Positions 7,694 through 14,629 of a stretch of 64,000 nucleotides of DNA are shown here, one piece after another; the first letter of the stretch is position 1; each line of letters starts with the position of its first letter. The translations under genes and the position numbers were made by a program. This DNA is from Bifidobacterium sp. ESL0690 (lineage in GTDB: Bacteria; Actinomycetota; Actinomycetes; Actinomycetales; Bifidobacteriaceae): positions 2,294,001 to 2,358,000 of the forward strand of contig NZ_CP113939.1 in NCBI RefSeq assembly GCF_029392315.1. Reading direction: 5' to 3'. The notes under the pieces are model-generated. The model saw nothing but the letters and a program-made list of their open reading frames with translations, was not told the origin of the DNA and ran no database searches.

Positions 7694-10072
7694 ATGGAAA
7701 CGAAGCCATTCAACGAAAACGTCGCCACCAACCCGCTGCGCACGAAGGCGGATTGCGAGCAAGCGCTTGTCGACATTCTCGCGCCGGCCATGCGCCTGGT
7801 GGAAAGCGGCAGACGATACGGCCGATTCCGCATGAGCGATAGCGGGGCCGTCTACAGCCAAGACCGCACCTCCATCGAGGGCTTCTGCCGCCTGCTTTGG
7901 GGGCTGGGGCCGCTTTTCGCCAACCGCGGCAACATCTCTCGTTTCCCGCGCTGGTGGCAGCTTTCGTGCGGGGGGATTCTTCACGGCACCACGCCCGGCG
8001 ACCCGGATTTCTGGGGCAATCCACTGGATGATTACGACCAACTGTTCGTGGAAATGGGCGCGATTACGGCATTCCTCTTCGAAACGCGACAGGATTTCTG
8101 GGACCATCTGAGCGATACCCAACAAAGCAATATCCTGACCTGGCTCGACCAGATCAACGCTCATGAATTGCCGAAAACGAATTGGCTTTGGTTCCGGCAG
8201 ATGGTCAACACCTGGTTCGTACATACCGGCCACCCCGAATACGACGCCTTGGTACAAGCTGATTTCGACATCACCACCTCGCATTATCTCGCCCACGGAT
8301 GGTCGTACGACGGCTATAAAAACCAAATCGATAACTACATTCCCTTCGCTTATCAGTTCTTTACGCTGATGACCGTCGGGCTTGCGGAACAGGACTATCG
8401 CGCTTGTAACGATGCTGACGACACCTCACCAAGACGTAATGCAAAATCAGTCGAGGAGAATACTTGTTTCCCCGCCGAAACCGCTGATTGCGCGACCTCC
8501 AGCTTCAGCATCTCTTCCAAGACTGCCGTACTTAGCGATGACGAAGACAGTAACGAAGAAGCTTCCGACGCGATAAATACCGGCAACACCGACGAACCGC
8601 ACAGCGCCGAGACGCAACGCTATAAATTGCTCAAACAACGCGCGACCGCCTTTGTACCGAGCTACGCCAACTGGTTCGCAGCCGATGGCGCCTGCCTGCC
8701 GTTCGGACGCAGCCTTGATTACCGATTCGCACAGGCAGCGTTCTGGGGAGCAGCGGCCTTTGCCAGCATCGATCTGCCAACCGGCTGGTCACTTGGGGAC
8801 ATGAAACATCTGCTGCTCGGCAACTTACGTTGGTGGTTCCGTCAGAATATTTTCCAGTCCGACGGACTGATTCCTATCGGTTATGCCTATCCAAATATGA
8901 ACATGGCCGAAGGCTACAATGGGCCGGCTTCAGCTTACTGGGCGCTCAAAACCTTCATTTTCCTGTGCATTCCCGATTCCGACATCTTCTGGACCACCCG
9001 TGAAAGCGATGATTTCAAATTCGAGCCGCTGAAACTGCAACCGGAACCGCGCATGCTGGTGGCGCACAGCCGCACCGGGCTGGAAGTGCAGGCGTTCACC
9101 GCCGGCCAGCACGCGCCGGAACACAACCACACCGATGCGAAATACGAGAAATACGTCTATTCCACGACCTTCGGCTTCTCGACGCCGAAAGCCACGACGG
9201 TTTTGAAGCAGCTTGCCTGCGACAATACGTTGGCGGTTTCAGAATCCGAATATCACTGGCGCATGGCCTTTGGCTACGCCGATTATGCGGTTCATGGCGA
9301 TTACGTTTATTCGCGCTGGGAGCCGTGGAGTGACGTCACGATCCGCAATTTCATCGTGCCGCTGATGCCGTGGCATATCCGCGTCCACGTCATCGATTCG
9401 GCACGAGCGTTGCACTTGGCGGAAGGCGGGTTCGCTATGCCGGACTTCGGGCAGGAACTGGCCGGACCGAATATCAACGCGGTCGGTAAGGTCGCCAAAG
9501 CGGCGGCTCAGCACGCTGCCGACGGTTCGTTTGCGTCGGGTTGGGATACCGGCAACGATGATATGGAAAACCTGTTTTCCGCAACGAGAGCTCTAAACAT
9601 CATTGTCGAGTCGGAAACCTTACCAAACGCCAATATCCAAGCCGAAAATCCCAATCAAAAACAGGAATCTGGGAACATTAGGAGCGAAATTCCGAAAACA
9701 ATGGCTAACGAAATAATCTCGCGTCCGACAGCGACATTCTCAACACCCCAACGTTCCCTCTTCTACCGCACCGAAGTTGGACTCACCGGGCTGATTGGAG
9801 CACAAGGATTCGCGCTGGAACTATCTACCCCCGAGCCGAACACGAACCTGCTGTATCCCAAGACACGAATACCGATGCAAATGCGCACCATCGACCACGG
9901 CCATTACGTCTTCATTTCCGCTTACTTAGGCGACCGAGAGCTGGAAAGCGTAGGCGACGACGGTTCGATAGCCATGCCGACCGCAACGCTTGCCGGCAAC
10001 GAGTTGTGTATCGGATATCGCGGCGAGACCCGCGTAGTGGACCTTACCGAATTGGCAAACCAAAGAACCTGA
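7694..10072 (+). CDS. DUF2264 protein, possible GH154 beta-glucuronidase
   Basis: 792 residues from ATG 7694 (AAGAAG a few bases upstream); a GTG at 7658 would add 12 residues. The N-terminal half has the DUF2264 (alpha/alpha)6-type helical signature: SIEGFCRLLWGLGPL, FWDHLSDTQQSNILTWL, NWLWFRQMVNTWF and HGWSYDGYKNQIDNYIPFAYQFF. The C-terminal half is beta-rich (RMLVAHSRTGLEVQAF, RWEPWSDVTIRNFIVPL). To my recollection the founding GH154 beta-glucuronidases, from arabinogalactan-degrading Bacteroides, carry this domain. With glucuronate catabolic genes next door, glucuronate release is the best guess. Oddities: a charged, low-complexity insert of about 75 residues (about 8401-8630) and a second Asn/Gln-rich one (about 9600-9720). 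No signal peptide is seen, so it is likely cytosolic. Confidence 0.75.
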   Translation: METKPFNENVATNPLRTKADCEQALVDILAPAMRLVESGRRYGRFRMSDSGAVYSQDRTSIEGFCRLLWGLGPLFANRGNISRFPRWWQLSCGGILHGTTPGDPDFWGNPLDDYDQLFVEMGAITAFLFETRQDFWDHLSDTQQSNILTWLDQINAHELPKTNWLWFRQMVNTWFVHTGHPEYDALVQADFDITTSHYLAHGWSYDGYKNQIDNYIPFAYQFFTLMTVGLAEQDYRACNDADDTSPRRNAKSVEENTCFPAETADCATSSFSISSKTAVLSDDEDSNEEASDAINTGNTDEPHSAETQRYKLLKQRATAFVPSYANWFAADGACLPFGRSLDYRFAQAAFWGAAAFASIDLPTGWSLGDMKHLLLGNLRWWFRQNIFQSDGLIPIGYAYPNMNMAEGYNGPASAYWALKTFIFLCIPDSDIFWTTRESDDFKFEPLKLQPEPRMLVAHSRTGLEVQAFTAGQHAPEHNHTDAKYEKYVYSTTFGFSTPKATTVLKQLACDNTLAVSESEYHWRMAFGYADYAVHGDYVYSRWEPWSDVTIRNFIVPLMPWHIRVHVIDSARALHLAEGGFAMPDFGQELAGPNINAVGKVAKAAAQHAADGSFASGWDTGNDDMENLFSATRALNIIVESETLPNANIQAENPNQKQESGNIRSEIPKTMANEIISRPTATFSTPQRSLFYRTEVGLTGLIGAQGFALELSTPEPNTNLLYPKTRIPMQMRTIDHGHYVFISAYLGDRELESVGDDGSIAMPTATLAGNELCIGYRGETRVVDLTELANQRT

Positions 10073-10097
10073 CCTCGCCGGCAATTGCAGAACGAGA

Positions 10098-11165
10098 CTA
10101 TTTCAGCGCTTTGCCCGCCGAACCCAACTCGACGCAGGCCTCGACCACGCGCTTGGCCATCGCACCCTCGGCCGTGCGTCCCCACGAACGCGGGTCATAG
10201 TAACGCTTCTCGCCCACCTCCCCGTCGACCTTGAGCACGGAATCATAGTGCTCGAACATGTGGCCGGCGACCGCACGGGTAAAAGCATACTGCGTATCGG
10301 TGTCGATGTTCATCTTGATGACGCCATAATGGACCGCCGCGGTAATGTCACCTTTCGACGAGCCTGAACCACCATGGAAAACGAGCATGAACGGCTTATT
10401 GTCATGTAAATCAGCATCCGTATAGCTGCTTCCCAACTTGCCCGCCTTTGCCGCGGACGCGACCTCGCGCTGAATCTCACCCAGCAATTCCGGACGCAGC
10501 CTCACCACCCCCGGCTTGTAGGCGCCATGCACGTTGCCGAAGGTGAACGCGGCCATATAGGCTCCCCGCTCCCCCAGCCCGAGCCTGCGAGCGACTTCGA
10601 TGCCGTCGGCCGGCGTGGAATACAGTTTTTCGTCGATATCCGCACGATGCCCGTCCTCTTCACCGCCGACCGCGCCAATCTCGATTTCCAAGACGGTGTG
10701 AGCTTTCGCCGAAAGGTCCAATAATTCTTCAGTGATATCAAGGTTCTCTTTGAGCGGCACCGTCGAGCCGTCCCACATATGGGATTGGAACATCGGCTCG
10801 TGCCCGTGCGCCACGTCGTCCGCCTCACGCGCAAGCAGCGGACGCACCCAGCCGTCGAGATACGGCTTGGCGCAATGGTCGGTGTGCAGAGCGATGGAAA
10901 TGTTCGGATATTTGGCGGCCACTTCGTGCGCGAACGCCGCGAACGCGAGCGATCCGGTGACGCGGTCGCCGACGCACTGCCCGGAAAAGTAGGACGCCCC
11001 ACCCACCGAAACCTGAATGATGCCGTCGGACTCAGCCTCAGCAAACCCCTGCAGCGCGGCGTTGAGCGTCTGGGTACTGGTCACGTTAATCGCAGGATAG
11101 GCATAGCCGTTGTGCCGCGCGGATTCCAGCATTTCACGATATCGTTCAGGGGTTGCAATGGTCAT
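10098..11165 (-). CDS. fba: Class II fructose-bisphosphate aldolase
   Basis: Zn-dependent cleavage or condensation of fructose 1,6-bisphosphate, 355 residues, the usual length of the long class IIA form. Motifs: YAYPAINVTSTQTLNAAL, ALHTDHCAKPYLDGW (catalytic Asp and Zn His), LEIEIGAVGGEEDG, FGNVHGAYKPG, LVFHGGSGSS and GVIKMNIDTDTQYA. Since bifidobacteria break down hexose by the fructose-6-phosphate phosphoketolase route, this enzyme probably serves gluconeogenesis and triose balancing. The ATG at 11165 begins the standard MTIATPERYREML N-terminus; a 24-residue upstream extension is open but lacks family similarity. Confidence 0.95.
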   Translation of the reverse strand: MTIATPERYREMLESARHNGYAYPAINVTSTQTLNAALQGFAEAESDGIIQVSVGGASYFSGQCVGDRVTGSLAFAAFAHEVAAKYPNISIALHTDHCAKPYLDGWVRPLLAREADDVAHGHEPMFQSHMWDGSTVPLKENLDITEELLDLSAKAHTVLEIEIGAVGGEEDGHRADIDEKLYSTPADGIEVARRLGLGERGAYMAAFTFGNVHGAYKPGVVRLRPELLGEIQREVASAAKAGKLGSSYTDADLHDNKPFMLVFHGGSGSSKGDITAAVHYGVIKMNIDTDTQYAFTRAVAGHMFEHYDSVLKVDGEVGEKRYYDPRSWGRTAEGAMAKRVVEACVELGSAGKALK

Positions 11166-11254
11166 GTTTCCATTATTGCCGCGAGCCTCGCCATTGACAT
11201 GCGGATTACGCCATCGCCGACACTTCGCCCATAACAAAATGAAAAATACTATGG

Positions 11255-11260
11255 TATAGT
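11255..11260 (+). promoter_or_regulatory. Candidate -10 box for the tRNA-like gene
   Basis: TATAGT lies about 55 bases before the 5' end of the tRNA-like element. The -35 region (about 11232-11237) is poor, so this is a weak prediction. Confidence 0.3.
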
Positions 11261-11314
11261 AACTAAGCGTTCAACGTCAGGCCCGGCAAAACGAAGCTTG
11301 GCGATGCACGATTT

Positions 11315-11382
11315 GGGGGATTAACTCAATGGTAGAGCCCGCCGCAAGGCGGAGATGCACGGTTCGATTCCTGCCTCCTCCA
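11315..11382 (+). tRNA. tRNA-Ala-like RNA with no anticodon loop (possible pseudo-tRNA)
   Basis: A 68-nt cloverleaf. Acceptor stem GGGGGAT pairs with 11375-11381 at six of seven positions and includes a G3.U70 wobble (11317 with 11379); the discriminator is A (11382). D-arm ACTCAATGGTAGAGC holds a three-pair stem and the G18G19 pair. The T-loop is TTCGATT at 11363-11369 with a five-pair T-stem and one bulged C at 11360. In place of a 17-nt anticodon arm there is a perfect 5-bp stem CCGCC/GGCGG capped by the GNRA tetraloop GCAA (11339-11352). Compared with a normal Ala(TGC) arm, three bases of loop are missing. CCA is not encoded, as in the nearby tRNA-Gly. It cannot decode as drawn. It is either a decayed tRNA-Ala or a non-decoding alanine acceptor. 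Confidence 0.6.
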
Positions 11383-11507
11383 CTTCCTTCTTCATCCGTT
11401 GAAGCTATAATCAATTTTCATCTCGCAATATCAAACAGCTCAAAACAAGAAAACCTTTGCATACCAATAGGCTGAAAAAACAACGGCTTGGAGATACTCA
11501 AAGAAGA

Positions 11508-11529
11508 GAGCGGATGACGGGAGTCGAAC
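11508..11529. repeat. att-like direct repeat, distal copy
   Basis: 22 nt matching 12327-12348 at 21 of 22 positions (GAGCGGATGACGGGA, then G or A, TCGAAC in outline). It is a displaced fragment of the tRNA-Gly acceptor and T-arm and includes the start codon of the small HTH ORF. Confidence 0.65.
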
Positions 11530-11681
11530 TCTACGACTCTCGCACCGTCACCGTCAACGAGATCGCCAGCCAATACAACGTCGGACGTACCGCCATCTAC
11601 CGCGCACTCGACAGCACCAAAGCCGAAAAGCAGAAGGAGGAAGTGCCCGACGCGGGTCGCCCCGTGCCGGGCCGGCCCTAA
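11514..11681 (+). CDS. Small helix-turn-helix protein, resolvase C-terminal type
   Basis: 55 residues from ATG 11514. The core SRTVTVNEIASQYNVGRTAIYRAL matches in outline the DNA-binding helix-turn-helix found at the C-terminus of serine recombinases and in small HTH_7-type proteins. A Pro-rich tail follows. The frame is open upstream to about 11457 without catalytic-domain sequence, so it may be a fragment. The start codon lies inside the att-like repeat and only a weak purine-rich site (AAGAAGAGAG) precedes it. It may be a leftover of the enzyme that inserted the element; function in DNA binding is inferred from the motif alone. Confidence 0.5.
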   Translation: MTGVELYDSRTVTVNEIASQYNVGRTAIYRALDSTKAEKQKEEVPDAGRPVPGRP

Positions 11682-11846
11682 TTAACGCCTGCGCCACCTC
11701 CAGATGACGACCAGCCCGCAACCGACAACGATCGCGAGCAGCACGTCCACCACCGCGTTGTCTGCGTTGGGCGCCAGAACGACAGCCAGCGCCACGATGG
11801 CCTGGATAGCCTCAGGCCCGTCAGAGCCTTTTCTTTTATGGGACAT
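11682..11846 (-). CDS. Single-helix small membrane protein
   Basis: 54 residues starting MSHKRKGSDGPEAIQAI, with one hydrophobic stretch (NAVVDVLLAIVVGCGLVVIW) and a basic end WRWRRR. AAAGGA lies about eight bases before the ATG, which supports translation. Its stop codon abuts the stop of the convergent HTH ORF with no spacer. Size and layout recall phage or element-borne holin-like or anchoring peptides, but no family is recognised. Confidence 0.45.
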   Translation of the reverse strand: MSHKRKGSDGPEAIQAIVALAVVLAPNADNAVVDVLLAIVVGCGLVVIWRWRRR

Positions 11847-11854
11847 AATTGAAT

Positions 11855-12110
11855 GTCCTTTCAATGTATGCCGCGCCACGATGGACGCGGCGAGGTCATG
11901 CGGCCGGAAAACCGCATGATTGCGCCTGCAAAAGCAGAGCGCAACAGGCTCATCCTACCGCGAAAGATGAATATCATACCTTCGGTGATATGATGTTTTT
12001 GTTGGTTGTGGCATCGGAAACCTTCCGGACCATTAGGCGGGCAATAAAGCTTTTACCGGAAGGGGTCACAACCGATATTGGGATGCAAGTCCTTTTCAAT
12101 GTATGCCGCC
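11855..12110. repeat. Partial duplication inside the element remnant
   Basis: The stretch GTCCTTTCAATGTATGCCGC (11855-11874) recurs with one inserted T at 12089-12109. On the minus strand the first copy is the ribosome-binding region of the small membrane protein; the second leads only into a short frame. The rest of 11875-12326 holds no supported gene. Confidence 0.55.
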
Positions 12111-12326
12111 GGCCTCGATGTTTGGAAACAAGCACTGGGGCCGAGGTGTTTCTGCCACATCACAGACCCACAGCAAACGAGCAACAATACAGCCGAGAGT
12201 TGTGCGTCCTTCCCATTCAGGCTATAAACCCAAAGAGAACTTTTGAATTGTCGCATCGGTGTTGCATCAGCTCATCATGCAATCAACAAAAAGCTTGAAA
12301 TCATTGGAAAATAAGGGAATCGTAAA

Positions 12327-12348
12327 GAGCGGATGACGGGAATCGAAC
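12327..12348. repeat. att-like direct repeat, tRNA copy
   Basis: Overlaps the 3' end of tRNA-Gly(CCC); matches 11508-11529 with one mismatch. tRNA 3' ends are the usual target of tyrosine-type integrases. Confidence 0.65.
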
Positions 12349-12398
12349 CCGCCTCTGAAGCTTGGGAAGCTTCCATTCTACCGATGAACTACATCCGC
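12328..12398 (-). tRNA. tRNA-Gly(CCC)
   Basis: 71-nt cloverleaf on the minus strand. Acceptor GCGGATG pairs with CATCCGC, the anticodon arm GAAGC-TTCCCAA-GCTTC gives anticodon CCC, the T-arm is GCGGG-TTCGATT-CCCGT, and the discriminator is U. CCA is not encoded. Confidence 0.95.
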
Positions 12399-12765
12399 AG
12401 TGACGCACGCAATGCCGCGCACATACAGAAGAAGAGTTTAGCACAGGGCTGCGAAACCTCTGCCGAACCGTGATGAAACAATTGATTCGTCGCCACATCG
12501 ACCGATTGATGCAATACCAAATATATTTAGACAAAAAAGGAATCACTAGATGCCCGATTCCCAGTAATTACAAGATATGTGATGATTTTGTGATACTATC
12601 GTCAATCATTTGACATTGTATAACACATTTGCGATTTGGGGTTATAATCAAATTAATTATATAAACGCTCGATAAAAACCTAAAGCCTTGGACGAAAGAC
12701 GGCAGAATACATGGGAGTCCATGTTTCAGGCAGCCTCCAAGCCCGGCAACAACGAAGGAGGCAAC
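12399..12765 (+). other. Intergenic region before the DUF3021 gene
   Basis: About 370 bases without a supported gene, AT-rich from about 12580. A TATAAT box at 12643-12648 may be a -10 element for the downstream gene, although no -35 lies at proper spacing (TTGACA at 12610-12615 is 27 bases away). Confidence 0.4.
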
Positions 12766-13173
12766 ATGGAACATAAAATAACGCCTCTACGCAAAATCAT
12801 TCGTTATGCTGCCGTCGGAATCGGCTTCGGATCATTCTTTCTCATGCTGCTCACCGCAATCGCGCCCGGCTGGATACCGCTCAATAGGCTGAGCATTCTG
12901 ACCATGTTCGTTATGAGCGCGCTTATCGGCGAACTGACGTTCCTGCTCGATGACGGATATCCTTGGAGCTATTTGGCCCACTTCGCGCTGACTTTCGCGC
13001 TGACCATTGCCTGGGTTCTGGCCAATGGCTGGACTTTCAGGCAAATCCCTGGCGGTCTGGGCAGTATCGCTGCGACATTTGTCGGCATTTATGTGGCGAT
13101 CTGGCTCGTCGTCATTACAGACATGAAAATTGACGTCGGCAGGATGAACAGGAAACTACGGGAAAGCCGCTGA
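12766..13173 (+). CDS. DUF3021-like four-helix membrane protein
   Basis: 135 residues. The ATG at 12766 follows a near-ideal AAGGAGG five bases upstream, which decides it over an earlier ATG at 12688. Four hydrophobic segments are visible (YAAVGIGFGSFFLMLLTAI; LSILTMFVMSALIGELTFL; AHFALTFALTIAWVLANGW; IAATFVGIYVAIWLVVITD) with a short basic C-terminus. The pattern and size fit DUF3021. Such genes often adjoin a LytTR response regulator; none is here. Confidence 0.7.
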   Translation: MEHKITPLRKIIRYAAVGIGFGSFFLMLLTAIAPGWIPLNRLSILTMFVMSALIGELTFLLDDGYPWSYLAHFALTFALTIAWVLANGWTFRQIPGGLGSIAATFVGIYVAIWLVVITDMKIDVGRMNRKLRESR

Positions 13174-13359
13174 AACGACAGGCCTATTGGCTGGCAAGAT
13201 TTTGGGTATTCCTTATATAAGGCGAAGTCTTGCGTTACGGGATTTCTCGCGCTATAAGAACGAGCAGATTCCCTAATTACAACGAACCAATACCCGAAAT
13301 TCTGGCTCCGCGCCGCTGAACCGCCGCGGACGCAACCGCAACAACAGCCGCAACCCAAT

Positions 13360-14328
13360 TCAGTACGCGACCTGCGCGGATTCATCCTGACCCAAGCGGT
13401 TGAAACGCGCGCCACCATTCGGAGCGGCACTGACGCCTTGCATCTCACGTGCCATTTGCATCAAGCGATTGATACGGTCCTGCGTCGGCGGATGCGTGGA
13501 GAAGAGACGGCTGAAGCCCTCCTCGGAGAAGGGATTGGCAATCATCATCGCGGCAGCGGACTGAGTGCCGGCGGTCTGCGGCATCGGGTTCGCCTGCGCA
13601 CCGGAAGTAATCTTGCTCAAGGCCGAAGCGAGCGCTGCCGGGTCGCCGGTGAGCTTGCTGCCGTCTTCATCCGCGTCGTATTCGCGCGTGCGGGAAATCG
13701 CCAGCTGAATCAGCGAGGCACCGATCGGCGCGAGAATCGAACTTAGCACTACGCCAATCAAGCCGAAAATGCCGGAATCTCGATCATCGTTGTCTCGCCC
13801 GCCGCCAAAGAACATCAGCATATAGCCGAGGTAAGTAATCACCGTCGCCATCGCGCTGGCCACTGCCGAGGTGAGAATGTCGTGGTTATAGACGTGCATC
13901 AACTCGTGGCCGAGCACACCGCGCAATTCGCGCTCGTTCAGAATCTGCAGGATACCCTGCGTGCAGCACACGGCGGCGTGGCGTTCGTTGCGGCCGGTGG
14001 CGAACGCGTTTGGGCTCATGGTTGGCGCGATGTAGATACGCGGCATCGGCTTGCCAGCACGTGCGGAAAGTTCGCGGACGATACGGTACAGCTCGGGAGC
14101 TTCGGCTTCGGAGACCCGCCGCGCACCCATCGAAGCGATGGAGATGCGGTCCGAGAACCAATAGGAAATGAACGTTGAGGCGAGGCCGATGAAAATGTAA
14201 TAGATAAGCGTGTCGCGGCTGGCTCCGGTAAGCCACCAAATGAGCATGATAATGGCCCACATCACGCCGAAAAGCAGTGTGGTTTTGAGGCCGTTCAAAT
14301 GGCCATGCACTTTAATCTTGCCGTCCAT
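13360..14328 (-). CDS. htpX: Membrane zinc metalloprotease HtpX
   Basis: M48-family membrane protease for quality control of membrane proteins, 322 residues. Two N-terminal hydrophobic segments (LLFGVMWAIIMLIWWL; YYIFIGLASTFISYWF) precede the protease domain. It contains SPNAFATGRNERHAAVCCTQGIL and the zinc site HELMHVYNHD. Two more helices follow, then a distal glutamate zinc ligand in REYDADEDGSKL. The C-terminal FSTHPPTQDRINRL is the usual M48 tail. It is transcribed away from the DUF3021 gene. The start ATG at 14328 gives a standard length. Confidence 0.95.
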   Translation of the reverse strand: MDGKIKVHGHLNGLKTTLLFGVMWAIIMLIWWLTGASRDTLIYYIFIGLASTFISYWFSDRISIASMGARRVSEAEAPELYRIVRELSARAGKPMPRIYIAPTMSPNAFATGRNERHAAVCCTQGILQILNERELRGVLGHELMHVYNHDILTSAVASAMATVITYLGYMLMFFGGGRDNDDRDSGIFGLIGVVLSSILAPIGASLIQLAISRTREYDADEDGSKLTGDPAALASALSKITSGAQANPMPQTAGTQSAAAMMIANPFSEEGFSRLFSTHPPTQDRINRLMQMAREMQGVSAAPNGGARFNRLGQDESAQVAY

Positions 14329-14402
14329 ATATTGAAGCCTAACGGCTCAGCCTGTACTTTTGCTGAACGATGGCTGGAACTATGCATGCAGGCACTCGTC
14401 CA

Positions 14403-14550
14403 GCACGAAAAGTACCATTTCGGCCCGTTTTTGGTGCTTTTCGCCTCAGTAGAAGCCGGTTCCAGTGCGAAAAGCACCTTTTCGAGAGGATTTTGGTGCT
14501 TTTCCCACTGAAGTTGATCTGGGCTACGGAGAAAAGCACCCTCACTGTGG
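14403..14550. repeat. Intergenic hairpin array A (two hairpins and a half unit)
   Basis: The word GAAAAG(T/C)ACC recurs at 14407, 14469 and 14531, exactly 62 bases apart. Each of the first two is followed by an inverted partner: GCACGAAAAGTACCA with TTGGTGCTTTTCGCC (14431-14445), and CAGTGCGAAAAGCACC (14463-14478) with GGTGCTTTTCCCACTG (14495-14510). It lies directly 3' of fprA and upstream of htpX. Confidence 0.75.
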
Positions 14551-14629
14551 CATAAGTATGCAAAACGGCGCCAAGCTCCCAGAGTGGGAACCTGGCGCCA
14601 CCACCATGCCGACTAATCAGTCAGTACAC

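Larger units (their letters stand above)
11508..12348. mobile_element. Remnant of an integrated element at tRNA-Gly(CCC)
   Basis: An 841-bp segment is bounded by a 22-nt direct repeat with 21 identities. One copy is the 3' end of tRNA-Gly(CCC) and the other is a detached fragment of the same tRNA end. Between them lie a small helix-turn-helix ORF, a one-helix membrane peptide and non-coding sequence with a partial internal duplication. No integrase, replication or transfer gene remains, so this is a residue of a tRNA-targeting island. Confidence 0.6.

Noticed and set aside
11849..12298. 149-codon open frame in the element remnant
   Set aside because: Composition is not protein-like (many Cys and Arg), no ribosome-binding site, and it runs through the internal duplication.
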